This document shows, piece by piece, positions 12,456-21,062 of a stretch of 30,961 nucleotides of DNA. The translations under genes were made by a program, and so were the position numbers. The notes below the pieces were generated by a model, which was given only the letters and a program-made list of their open reading frames with translations, had not been told where the DNA came from and ran no database searches. Within the stretch, counting starts at the first letter, position 1; each line of letters starts with the position of its first letter. The stretch spans positions 1 through 30,961 of the IMG/VR virus record IMGVR_UViG_3300037070_004046; one strand, given 5' to 3'. Source of the stretch: a virus.

Positions 12456-12589
12456 CATTAAAAGCCACCAGTAAAGCTAGCGGACCCGTTAAGTCCAATC
12501 CTGAGTGGGAGCAACGAGCCAAAGAAGCACTAGCCCGCCTAGCGAAACACAAGCACGCACTCGTAAGGAAACCACGCAGTGAGCAATAA
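12452..12589 (+). CDS. Small basic 45-residue protein
   Basis: Begins MTLKATSKASGPVKS and continues as a Lys/Ala-rich helix (EWEQRAKEALARLAKHKHAL) to a basic end. I take ATG at 12452 (GGAG upstream, ATGA overlap) rather than the longer non-ATG start that runs through the preceding gene. It overlaps the next gene by 11 bases. Nucleic-acid binding would fit its charge; unproven. Confidence 0.6.
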   Translation: MTLKATSKASGPVKSNPEWEQRAKEALARLAKHKHALVRKPRSEQ

Positions 12590-12914
12590 AATAGAGTTCG
12601 ACACCCGACTTCCCCGCTTATCGGTATGGGCAATAGACGACGACGCCATCTGCATGGATATGGGTTCCGTTACCCATGAGGACATAACCGACCAGCAAGC
12701 CATCATGGGGCTACGCAAGCTGCGGTGGAAACTCGTATCACGATTAGACGCTCTTGACCGTGAATTGGAACGCTTAGTGGAGCGCAACCAACCGACCGAG
12801 CATAAGGCCGACGAGCTACGTGCTACATTCGCAAAGGCTGACAGATACTTCCGAGAGGAGTATCCTAGGGCACTAGAGATAGCCTTAGCCGAAGCGGGCA
12901 TCGAAGCGAAATGA
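12579..12914 (+). CDS. Unknown 111-residue helical protein
   Basis: GTG start inside the end of the previous gene. The N-terminal 40 residues look beta-like (LSVWAIDDDAICMDMGSV), followed by long charged helices (KLRWKLVSRLDALDRELERL and the segment after ADELRATFAKADRYF) suggesting coiled-coil assembly. No family recognised. It ends one base before the next ATG, in a chain of coupled genes. Confidence 0.65.
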   Translation: MSNKIEFDTRLPRLSVWAIDDDAICMDMGSVTHEDITDQQAIMGLRKLRWKLVSRLDALDRELERLVERNQPTEHKADELRATFAKADRYFREEYPRALEIALAEAGIEAK

Positions 12915-12915
12915 T

Positions 12916-13677
12916 ATGAAACCTGATTACGACACGCTACCTAAACGACCGACCGAGTTCTTCGAGTTCTTAATCGAACAGCGGTGGAGTTACTTCGTAT
13001 CCCTGGATACCGAGGAGCTGAATAATAACCAGATGAGCATCGTCGCCCTGGTGAAAGCGTGTCGCTCTAAGAACCTGAAAGCCATCAAGGCGGGGATGAA
13101 CCGTATCGACGGTAAGCTCGCTGTCGTTGTAGAGGTCGAGCAACCACGGTTCTATATGGAGTACCCTAATGCCCCGACTACTGGACTACTAGAGGCCCCG
13201 AAAGTGGACACGTTCAAGAAGAAGGCGGAGGATGAGCACATCCCAACTACGGGGCTCCGTAATACCTTACGGGTGCTAGGTAACGCCAAGACTGGGGCGG
13301 TAAACCATCTGCTAGACCTAGCTGGTCAGGTAGAGCGCCTGGCTATGGACGGTATAACCCCAGCTGACAAGCAGAACCCGTTCGTTAAGAGCATCATCAT
13401 GGCATCCCTACTTAGCATGGGTCATTCGGGGGACTTAACAGCCATCTTCGAGATACTAGACACCATAGATGGGGTAGTAGCTGACAAGGTGAAACTACTT
13501 GGGGATGACGTGGTACTGCAGAATCATAGTCTAGTAGCCCCTCCTGGAGCCTACTTAGGACCCAATGGGGTACCCACTATGGATATGGCAAGTCAGGCTA
13601 ATGCGTGGGGGCAAGCAATCGCATCTAAGAGGGGTATAGACCTGGCTATACAGGAGAATAATAGTGAGCGAAGCTAG
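12916..13677 (+). CDS. Terminase small subunit-like protein with an internal duplication (tentative)
   Basis: A 253-residue protein. Residues about 43-74 (IVALVKACRSKNLKAIKAGM then IDGK and VVVEVEQ) and 161-195 (IMASLLSMGHSGDLTAIFEI then IDGVVADKVK) share the pattern helix, x-L-x-AI, I-DG, V. The pattern (small residue-DL-AI-E-I/L-RIDGK-V) is frequent in phage terminase small subunits and related DUF5681-like proteins. No clear N-terminal helix-turn-helix is visible. Its position before a nuclease and the virion genes fits DNA packaging, but TerL is 14 kb downstream, next to another unknown protein that could equally be the small subunit. ATG at 12916 follows the previous stop by one base. 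Confidence 0.6.
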   Translation: MKPDYDTLPKRPTEFFEFLIEQRWSYFVSLDTEELNNNQMSIVALVKACRSKNLKAIKAGMNRIDGKLAVVVEVEQPRFYMEYPNAPTTGLLEAPKVDTFKKKAEDEHIPTTGLRNTLRVLGNAKTGAVNHLLDLAGQVERLAMDGITPADKQNPFVKSIIMASLLSMGHSGDLTAIFEILDTIDGVVADKVKLLGDDVVLQNHSLVAPPGAYLGPNGVPTMDMASQANAWGQAIASKRGIDLAIQENNSERS

Positions 13678-13951
13678 TCTCCAGGGGACGGTAGTTAAGT
13701 ACCTAAAGGCCCAGGGATGCTACGTCATTAAGACCACTCCTGGCCCTGGAGTACCCGTCGGGTGTCCTGACATAATATTCTTCAAAGACGGTTTCTGGGG
13801 TGGGCTCGAAGTCAAAGCCAGTAAAACCGCACCGTTCCAACCGCTCCAAAAGCTGACTATAGAGAAGCTCGACAAGATGTCCTGGTGTAAAGCTGTATAT
13901 CCAGAAAATTGGAAGACAATCAAGCTTGAACTGGAGCAGATACTGGCGTAG
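13664..13951 (+). CDS. VRR-NUC domain nuclease
   Basis: A 95-residue stand-alone VRR-NUC protein: SEASLQGTVVKYLKAQGCYV helix at the start, GCPDIIFF with the catalytic Asp at 36, GGLEVKASK with E-x-K at 49-51, and FQPLQK at 58-63. This is the PD-(D/E)XK core in its smallest form, about 90-100 residues, as seen in many phages, where it can act on branched DNA. GTG start overlaps the end of the previous gene by 14 bases. It closes the replication-type operon that starts at 10981, and a terminator follows about 100 bases later. Confidence 0.92.
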   Translation: MSEASLQGTVVKYLKAQGCYVIKTTPGPGVPVGCPDIIFFKDGFWGGLEVKASKTAPFQPLQKLTIEKLDKMSWCKAVYPENWKTIKLELEQILA

Positions 13952-13961
13952 ATTAAGGATA

Positions 13962-13986
13962 GTGATGGTTTTTGGTTTTCCATCAC
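13962..13986 (+). other. Hairpin after the VRR-NUC gene
   Basis: GTGATGG (13962-13968) pairs with CCATCAC (13980-13986) around a T/G loop. No T-tract follows, so it is more likely an mRNA 3' stabiliser than a terminator. Confidence 0.5.
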
Positions 13987-14001
13987 GGTTATTGGTCATA
14001 G

Positions 14002-14032
14002 GTCGACTATTACTCGCATCTCAGTCGACTAC
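14002..14032. repeat. Paired GTCGACTA repeats
   Basis: GTCGACTA occurs at 14002-14009 and 14025-14032, start to start 23 bases. Because GTCGAC is palindromic the pair also forms a 7-base inverted repeat (GTCGACT/AGTCGAC). It lies in the gap between replication and virion genes. Confidence 0.55.
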
Positions 14033-14051
14033 GGTAAATCCTTTCTGGCAG

Positions 14052-14085
14052 AGGCCCCGCTCCCACTTGCGGGGTCTTTGTTTTG
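14052..14085 (+). terminator. Terminator of the helicase-nuclease operon
   Basis: AGGCCCCGC pairs with GCGGGGTCT (one G-T pair, 9 base pairs, 8-base loop), followed by TTGTTTTGTT. It separates the replication operon from the virion genes. Confidence 0.8.
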
Positions 14086-14114
14086 TTGTACTTTTAGGAC
14101 TACGCATATGCTAT
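14086..14114 (+). promoter_or_regulatory. Candidate late promoter for virion genes
   Basis: TTGTAC (14086-14091), 17 bases, TGCTAT (14109-14114), or TATGCT at 14107 with a shorter spacer. It directly follows the terminator and precedes the ejection protein genes by about 50 bases. Confidence 0.45.
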
Positions 14115-14162
14115 TATTAAGCTATGAAAATAAGGGTCTCGTAACTCGGGGGTAAAAAACAA

Positions 14163-15197
14163 ATGGCTGGTGTATATTGGCAGGGTAATAACGGAAATCT
14201 GTATGTAAAAGGCGCAGGTTTCGACGGTGTTAAAGACTTGGGTGCATACGACCAAGCAATCGGTATCATCAACCAGGGACAGTACGGTATCGGCCCATAC
14301 GTCGGTTACACGGGTATCGGTACTCAGGCTAACGTCCCAGCTGCTCCTGCTAACAACAACCAGCAACTAGCACCAGAGGTTACTGGTGGCGGAAGCGGTG
14401 GCGGTGCCTCCCAGTTCGTAGATACTTCAGCAGCTCGTGCCACTACCCAAGGACAAATTGACTCCCTCGGCCGACAGCACGCCAACATGGACGCTTCAGC
14501 CCAGGCCGAATACGACCAGCTTATAGCTCAGTACGGTGAAGAGAACGCAGCTAACGAAGCTAACTACACTGGCCAGGTGACCAAGAACGAGAACGTCCGC
14601 TCAGGTGGCATCTCGCAGTCACTCGCATCAGCAGCCCAAGGTGGTAAAGGTCTTCGTGCCTCACTCGCAGCCATGGGTGCACTCGGTGGAACTGGTAGCC
14701 TACTTGCTAACCGAGCAGTCGCCAGCTCAGCCAACAAAGACGTCGGTGGCGTCAACGAGACCTTCGACACGAACGCAGAGAACTTGAACTCAGCTTGGAA
14801 GCAAACTGAGCGTGAACAACGTCAACGTAAGTCTGACGCTGATAGCTCACTGGTCAACGCCAAGACCAGGAACGCAGGTAAAATCGCAGAACAACGACAG
14901 TCTGCATTCGAAAAGATGGCTGGCTTCTGGGAACAAGCTGGTAACAAGGGTGAGGCTACTAACTGGCTCTCTAAGATGGGCGGTGAAAACGCTGCTATCG
15001 AAGCTGCATCACGAACGGCAACCCCAGGCTTCCAACGAGCTAGTGCAGCCTTCAGCCCACAAGCACTCAAGAACTACCTCGCTGGTGGTCAAGACATGAG
15101 CGTCGAAGCTGCACCTGCAGTAGGCGGACCAGGAATGCCTGGCGGTAACGGAGCAATTTACGCATCTCCACGTACTCGTCGAGAAGAATACGCATAG
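14163..15197 (+). CDS. Internal virion / ejection protein (344 residues)
   Basis: Ala-, Gly-, Gln- and Asn-rich protein. The first 60 residues are Gly/Tyr-rich (VYWQGNNGNLYVKGAGFDGV), then a Gly-Ser linker, then long Ala/Glu/Lys-rich helices between about 95 and 290 (QAEYDQLIAQYGEENAANEA and KQTEREQRQRKSDADSSLVN), with a Gly-rich hydrophobic patch in between (ASLAAMGALGGTGSLLANRA). Such composition is typical of podovirus internal or ejected proteins encoded just before a giant partner. No specific family identified. GGGGG lies nine bases upstream of the ATG. It is probably co-packaged with the 1944-residue protein. Confidence 0.65.
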   Translation: MAGVYWQGNNGNLYVKGAGFDGVKDLGAYDQAIGIINQGQYGIGPYVGYTGIGTQANVPAAPANNNQQLAPEVTGGGSGGGASQFVDTSAARATTQGQIDSLGRQHANMDASAQAEYDQLIAQYGEENAANEANYTGQVTKNENVRSGGISQSLASAAQGGKGLRASLAAMGALGGTGSLLANRAVASSANKDVGGVNETFDTNAENLNSAWKQTEREQRQRKSDADSSLVNAKTRNAGKIAEQRQSAFEKMAGFWEQAGNKGEATNWLSKMGGENAAIEAASRTATPGFQRASAAFSPQALKNYLAGGQDMSVEAAPAVGGPGMPGGNGAIYASPRTRREEYA

Positions 15198-15205
15198 GGG
15201 GCTGA

Positions 15206-18200
15206 ATGTTCGACTGGATTTCAAAGCTCTTCGGCGGTGGTAACCAGCAGAAGAGTTCATCACCCAAACCCCAATCTCGTCCTCAGCCTAATCCGCTGAC
15301 TCAGATGCCATCCATGGGAAGCAGTCGTCCGATGGTCGATTTGGCTGCCCAGGCTCGTGAAGAGGAGCGTCGTCGCCGTGAAGAGGAACGTAAGGCTAAG
15401 CAAGCTGCTGACGCTGCTAAGAAGGTCAAGGAACAAGCTGAAGCCAAGGCTAAGCAAGAGCAGCAGAAACCACAAAAGACGGTCAATCCCATGGCTAACG
15501 GGGATATGTTTAGTTTGAACATGAAGCCACAAGTACCGCAGAAACGTACGGTACAGGTGGGTAACAACCCTGTGAATATGAGCCAGCAACAGCTGGATGT
15601 CGTTCGCAAGAATCCTAACGCACCATATGCACCCGAAATACACGCAGCAGCGAAGCTAGGGAAAGAGCCTACTAAGCTCGAAGCCATGAAGATTAAGATG
15701 GACCAGAATGCTGCTGACACTCGAAAAGCTAAGGTCAACAGCGCCAAGGCAAGTATGCTCGCTAACCAGATTGGTGGCGTGCTTCAGGCTGTACCACGTG
15801 AAACAGCTAACTTGCCTGCATTCGGAGCTGACATCCTCGGATGGGCTGGTATCAACAAAAAGGGCATGAAGCAGTTCTCTGAAGACTGGACTGCACTGAC
15901 CGATGAAGGCTTCAATCAACTGAAGATGCCAGGCGGTAAGTCATACAACGAGGTGCTCCAGGACACTGAACGTGCCCAAGATGCTAACTTTAAAGCTATC
16001 TACGAAAACGGCGGTAGGCTTAACGAAGCAGAAATGGGTAGCTTGGCCTTTGCGGAAGGTCTTGCTTCCCTTGTTAGCCCTACCGAAGCTGGAGTAGGTA
16101 TTAAAGCCGTTAGTAGGGTCAGTCGTCCTGTACAGGAGTCCAAGATTTTCGGTACAGCTGACACGATAGGTGAGTCTACTCGTCTTCGCCAGATTACTAC
16201 TGAAGCGGAGCGTGTAGCCCAAGAAGCTGAGGAGGCCACGAGTCGACTACCTGACCAAGTGCAGATTGAAAAGCAAGCAGCTGAAGCTGGTCGTATCGAC
16301 GATGGTGTCAGTAGCCCGTCACGTGTAGAGCAGGTACAGAGTAACCTGACCCAGCACGTCGAGCAGCAGAAGGCTGAAATTCAAAGTCGCTACGAACGTA
16401 CACTTATGGGCCTAAATGAGCTAGCTGATTCCATGACTCCCCGCCCACTAGCTACCCAGTTAGCTGGTACTCCTGACCCTATGATGATGGCCCGACAGGC
16501 AGATGCCCCCTCATTTGACCCCCCACAACAGCTCACTCCATTGGATGACTTAGCGGTCCCAAGTAAGACCCCAATAGCCCAGGCTATGGACTCCCCTAAT
16601 GAGGCTGCCTCTAAGGCTGCAGCAGACGCTGCTCCTGCCCCTGCACCTGAGAACGTGGTAAAGACTCGCACCCTGGAAGACATGGACGACGCAGAAATTG
16701 CTAGGCGGTTCAACGGCGCAACCCGTGAACAAAAGATGGCAGAACGTGAGGCTGCTCTGGCTGAACGAGAAGCTGAGAAAGCAGACAAGGCTGAGCGAGC
16801 CAAGGCTAAAACAGACCGCAAAGCTCAACGAGCTGCAGCCCAAGAGCAAGCAGCCATCGACGCTGGTGAAGCACCTGCTAAGACCGACCTATTCGCTGGT
16901 AAGAGGCGGACTACTGCTGGTGCCCCTGCTGAAACGAAGCCTTCGAGTAAAGCTGCCACAAAAGAACGCCAGGCTCTAGAAGATAACTTCAAGAGTGTAC
17001 TCGACGGTGGCAAGACACCTGATGATGTAATCGCTTCGTTCAAGGACTGGTTGAAAAATCCAGATAATCCACGTTTCGTTCCACAGGTAGAAGCAAACAT
17101 AGCGAAACTCGAAAGGCTGAAACAATTACGGGACGGTACGCCTGCTCCTAAGACGGCTGCCAAGAAGGACCTATTCGCTGGCAAACGTCGTGATGAAGCT
17201 CCTGCTAAAGAAGCTCCTGCTAACAAGGAAAGTAACGGCTGGACTACTACGAAGAACAAAGATGGTGAAAACGTAGACACCAAGACTTACGACTCATTCA
17301 CTGGCGGTACTGTAACGAAGAACGTCACCCACTTCAAAACTGGTGGTACTATGTCGAAGTACACGGCTAACAAAGCTGGTGGTAAAACCAGAGAGTTCAC
17401 CCGCTTAGGTGATGCTAAGAACTGGTTGGCAAAGCCTGCTAATGACCTGCCTAGCACCGCTTCGGTACGCCTGTCGAAGGAGCAGAAGGCTCTCGATACT
17501 CGTAGGGCAGAGAACGCTAAGACCGTTAAGGCAGCTGACCCAGTCGATGACGACATCCCAACCCCTGACGACGTAACTGACTTCTCAGCCCCTAAGACCA
17601 CTGCTGACAACAAGAAGGACCTATTCGCTGGTAAGAGGCGTACCACTAAGGATGCCAAGGGTACTGGTCAAAAGCACACTAGCTCACCTAACCAGGGTAA
17701 GACTAAGTTCGTCGCTGGTGCTAAGGGCGTAGAAGCTGAAAAGCCATCGAAGACTCCTACTGAGAATAAGAACATATTTACTGGCGAAGGCGACAGCCCG
17801 CAGAAGAAAATGACTCAGGCTCAACGTGACGCAGCCAACAAACTGGGACGTGAAAACAGGAAGAAAGCTAAGGCCGAAGGTAAAGACAAGGTCGCAGCCA
17901 AGAAGCTCACAAGCGCACGTGCTCGTCAGACCGTCGGTGAAACTGGTGACGAAGGTACGACTGCTGCTACGGCACGGGCGTTCACCGCTCACAATACGAA
18001 GATTAACATCGCCAAGGAAACGGCTGATGCTGCTGCTACGGTTGAAAAGGTATCTGACAATAAGATACTCCAGTTCGCTGAAGACACGCTGACAGATGGC
18101 AAGACCGCAGACAGCCCGCAGTATATGTTCATGGCTGAAGCTATCGTTAAACGCCTCGACGTTATGCGCCGTGAGGGCAAGATTGACTACGACGACATGA

Positions 18201-21040
18201 TAAACGTCGCAGCCAAGCTGGAACAGAGTCTGGCACTCAGGGCATCCAAGTCTGGTCAAACCCAGCGTATTACCCGTGAACTGTACAAGAACGTCCCTGC
18301 TCCGATACGGGTGAAGAAAGAGCTGGAGAAGATGAAGGCTCACTTCGAAGACGTACTCAAGAAGGAGTTCACATACACGAAGGCTGATGAAGCTGAATTA
18401 CTGAAGCACACCGATGCCTTTGATAACGCTGCTCAGAAGCTTGAAGGTGCTGAGGCAAAGATGGACACGACGATGTCCAAGATGCTCGACCCTGAGAACA
18501 AGCTCTCTGACGCTGACCTGGACAAGCTCGACGCTGAGTTCAAACAGGCAGCCGAGACACGTAAGCAGGCTCAAAAGGATGCTCTTAAAGCTAGCCAGGA
18601 CTACAAGGCTAAGATGGACAGTCTTAAACCCCCACTTACTGGTAAAGAGAAGTTCCAAAACTGGGCCCTAGGCGCACCTGACTCAATGGGTAACTACCTA
18701 CGTATGTCGATGCTTTCAGCCCCATCTGGACGTATTCGTGACGTGTTCTCTACCACCTTCAACGTAGTAGACCAGGTAGCATGGCGAACAATTGAAGCGG
18801 TAACTGGAAAGCTATTGAACAAGACTACTGGTACCAACCTCTTATCTAGCATGGGAAGCAACGCTTCACGCAAGAAGGGTACACTTGGCTCTTGGGACAA
18901 GCTAAAGGCATCGTGGCGGGGTGAGTACACCCTGGACGAAGCTACTGGCCGTGCTGAAATGAACGACCGTTCTGAGCTTAAAGGCAAAGACAGTATCTAC
19001 GTATTCGGTAACAAGGTGCCTACCAAATCAAAAGGTGGAATGGTTCGTGGCGCACTCGGTCTTCCAAAGAAGCTGGTCACCACTACGGTGCAGGCATCAA
19101 CCGACCTTTCGTACGGTATCTATACTGACCGCTTGTACGCTAACGGGCTTAAGGCTGCCAACGCTGCTGGTCTTACTGGCAAGCAAGCTAAGAAGTACGC
19201 TGAAATGTACATGGAACGTCCTGACCTGAACGGCCGAAAAGACGCTGCTCGCATCTGGCTGGAGAACTCTGGTATGCACGATAACTTCATTAGTAAGAAC
19301 CTTACTCGGTTGACTGACGCTCTCGATACCGCTGGTAGCGGTAAGGGTAAGGGTAAGGGTAAGGGCGATACTGAATCTGTAAAAGTTCGTTTTTTGAAAA
19401 AGGCAGTCGCTCGTACAATACGCACCACTACAATCCCGTTCGTCCAGTACCTTGGTGGTGCGACGCACGCTATGTTTGTACACCAGAACCCAGTCGTAAA
19501 CTTCAGTAAAGCGATAGCAGCTGGTGTCAGAAAAGACCCTCAAGCAGCTATCGAGAACCTCTCAAGGGGTGGTTGGAATACCGTCAAGATAGGTACGCTT
19601 ACAAGCTTGATTGGTGCTGGAGTGCTCGAAATGAGTGACACCGACGCTGACGGTAAGTCCCAATACAACGGACCATACGTCGTCCACAACGGTACATATG
19701 TCCCAGCCAGTACCTACGGTATCGCTGCAGGTTCCGCTATCATCAGTGCTCACTACATCCAAAAGGCTCTCGATAGCCTACAGGAAGGTGACATTGCAGG
19801 AGCGATGGCTAACTCTACTGTCGGTCCTTGGTGGGCTACGCTCCAGGCATCTGGTATGGACAATATGCTCTCTGGTTCTACTATACTGGCTGGACTCCCA
19901 GCTAGCTTAAGCCAAGTCGCACAGAACAGCAGCAAGAGCGCTACCGATATAGCAGCTACCATTACAGGTGGTGTAATCGGGGACATCGGTACCCAGGGTG
20001 TACCAGCTATCCTTCGTGACATTGACGCATTCCTCAACAAGGACCCGAACTACAACCCGACTGGTGAGGCACCTGACACGTCTGGTAAGGACGCAAACGG
20101 TAGGGTAAATCCTATCCAGAAGGGTATCGCCCAGGTAAAAGCTGGTATCCCATTCCTATCCGCTGACCTACCTCGTAAATCTGGTAAGCAAGCTAAGTCA
20201 TTCACTGACCGTATCTTTAACGCCAATACTCAATCGGAGCAGCAGGCTGCAGCGGTTAAGAAGACTGAGACCGAGAAGCAGAACACGATTACCCGTGCCA
20301 ACTCATTGTTCGAAGACCCAGACATCACGTCACTACTGTCAGACGAGCAAAAAGCTATCCACGACAAGTACAAGGGCAAGCTCGATAATGCCTCGAAAGA
20401 GGACATGGACAAGATGTGGAAGGGTGTCAAAGACTCCAAAGACAGGCTCATGGATGACGGCAAGTTCACCGCTCACGGTAAAATCCTGAGGTACGAGCTG
20501 GAAGAAATGAAGGCTGCCGGTAAGAGCAGTAGCGTCGACATCGCCAAGCACGAACGAAAGACTATCCGTTCAGAGCTGGCTGGTAAGAACAACATTAGGC
20601 CTGACATCTTCCGAATGTACACTGGTGACGACACGGCCGAAGGTGGTGGTATCTCCCAGTCTGAGTTCAACAAGATGGTTGACCCAGACGACCCAAGCTA
20701 CACGCCAGAGGGTCACGAAATCGCTAACCTATTGGCTCAGCTGGACGCTATATATACCGAAGCTGGTGTCAGCTCGAACACCAATGGTGTCGACCCTTGG
20801 AAGAGTAAGAAGTACAAACTGCCTAGTGACTACGCTGCTGAAAAGGCTGCCAAGGGCGGTGGTGGCGGAAGCAAGAACCTGATGGCAACTGACGTCGGTA
20901 TCCTGAAGATGATGGAGACCGAAGATGGTGGTAACGGACTGAAGTACAAGACGGTAAGCGGTGTGCCAAACATCATGGCTACTACCCCCCGAAAGAACTT
21001 CAAGAAAACTATTAGCATCAAGAGGGGGGTACAGCTATAA
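15206..21040 (+). CDS. Giant ejection-type virion protein (1944 residues) with DLFAGKRR repeats
   Basis: The longest gene of the window. The N-terminus is an amphipathic helix (MFDWISKLFGGG) followed by a Lys/Glu/Ala-rich coiled-coil-like stretch. Residues about 450-870 are a low-complexity Ala/Lys/Thr region holding DLFAGKRR with its Asp at 561, 655 and 805, and a weaker NIFTGEG at 856. A GKGKGKGKG stretch is at about 1379-1387. Residues about 1400-1600 (PFVQYLGGATHAMFVHQNPV; the segment around IGTLTSLIGAGVLEM; YGIAAGSAIISAHYI) resemble the membrane-active portion of large polyvalent phage proteins. I see no lysozyme or transglycosylase motif. Such proteins are carried in the capsid and enter the cell with the DNA. 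AGGGGG precedes the ATG. Confidence 0.8.
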   Translation: MFDWISKLFGGGNQQKSSSPKPQSRPQPNPLTQMPSMGSSRPMVDLAAQAREEERRRREEERKAKQAADAAKKVKEQAEAKAKQEQQKPQKTVNPMANGDMFSLNMKPQVPQKRTVQVGNNPVNMSQQQLDVVRKNPNAPYAPEIHAAAKLGKEPTKLEAMKIKMDQNAADTRKAKVNSAKASMLANQIGGVLQAVPRETANLPAFGADILGWAGINKKGMKQFSEDWTALTDEGFNQLKMPGGKSYNEVLQDTERAQDANFKAIYENGGRLNEAEMGSLAFAEGLASLVSPTEAGVGIKAVSRVSRPVQESKIFGTADTIGESTRLRQITTEAERVAQEAEEATSRLPDQVQIEKQAAEAGRIDDGVSSPSRVEQVQSNLTQHVEQQKAEIQSRYERTLMGLNELADSMTPRPLATQLAGTPDPMMMARQADAPSFDPPQQLTPLDDLAVPSKTPIAQAMDSPNEAASKAAADAAPAPAPENVVKTRTLEDMDDAEIARRFNGATREQKMAEREAALAEREAEKADKAERAKAKTDRKAQRAAAQEQAAIDAGEAPAKTDLFAGKRRTTAGAPAETKPSSKAATKERQALEDNFKSVLDGGKTPDDVIASFKDWLKNPDNPRFVPQVEANIAKLERLKQLRDGTPAPKTAAKKDLFAGKRRDEAPAKEAPANKESNGWTTTKNKDGENVDTKTYDSFTGGTVTKNVTHFKTGGTMSKYTANKAGGKTREFTRLGDAKNWLAKPANDLPSTASVRLSKEQKALDTRRAENAKTVKAADPVDDDIPTPDDVTDFSAPKTTADNKKDLFAGKRRTTKDAKGTGQKHTSSPNQGKTKFVAGAKGVEAEKPSKTPTENKNIFTGEGDSPQKKMTQAQRDAANKLGRENRKKAKAEGKDKVAAKKLTSARARQTVGETGDEGTTAATARAFTAHNTKINIAKETADAAATVEKVSDNKILQFAEDTLTDGKTADSPQYMFMAEAIVKRLDVMRREGKIDYDDMINVAAKLEQSLALRASKSGQTQRITRELYKNVPAPIRVKKELEKMKAHFEDVLKKEFTYTKADEAELLKHTDAFDNAAQKLEGAEAKMDTTMSKMLDPENKLSDADLDKLDAEFKQAAETRKQAQKDALKASQDYKAKMDSLKPPLTGKEKFQNWALGAPDSMGNYLRMSMLSAPSGRIRDVFSTTFNVVDQVAWRTIEAVTGKLLNKTTGTNLLSSMGSNASRKKGTLGSWDKLKASWRGEYTLDEATGRAEMNDRSELKGKDSIYVFGNKVPTKSKGGMVRGALGLPKKLVTTTVQASTDLSYGIYTDRLYANGLKAANAAGLTGKQAKKYAEMYMERPDLNGRKDAARIWLENSGMHDNFISKNLTRLTDALDTAGSGKGKGKGKGDTESVKVRFLKKAVARTIRTTTIPFVQYLGGATHAMFVHQNPVVNFSKAIAAGVRKDPQAAIENLSRGGWNTVKIGTLTSLIGAGVLEMSDTDADGKSQYNGPYVVHNGTYVPASTYGIAAGSAIISAHYIQKALDSLQEGDIAGAMANSTVGPWWATLQASGMDNMLSGSTILAGLPASLSQVAQNSSKSATDIAATITGGVIGDIGTQGVPAILRDIDAFLNKDPNYNPTGEAPDTSGKDANGRVNPIQKGIAQVKAGIPFLSADLPRKSGKQAKSFTDRIFNANTQSEQQAAAVKKTETEKQNTITRANSLFEDPDITSLLSDEQKAIHDKYKGKLDNASKEDMDKMWKGVKDSKDRLMDDGKFTAHGKILRYELEEMKAAGKSSSVDIAKHERKTIRSELAGKNNIRPDIFRMYTGDDTAEGGGISQSEFNKMVDPDDPSYTPEGHEIANLLAQLDAIYTEAGVSSNTNGVDPWKSKKYKLPSDYAAEKAAKGGGGGSKNLMATDVGILKMMETEDGGNGLKYKTVSGVPNIMATTPRKNFKKTISIKRGVQL
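19340..19363 (+). repeat. GGTAAG hexanucleotide tandem repeat inside the giant gene
   Basis: Four perfect GGTAAG units encode Gly-Lys repeats. Gain or loss of units keeps the frame, so length could vary between isolates. Confidence 0.8.
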
Positions 21041-21062
21041 TGGACTCAAATAGGGGAGCGTA

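Noticed and set aside
15260-20673. Many long frames antisense or shifted within the giant gene
   Set aside because: They mirror the Ala/Lys-rich coding strand (giving Leu/Ser/Phe-rich shadows) and lack ribosome sites.
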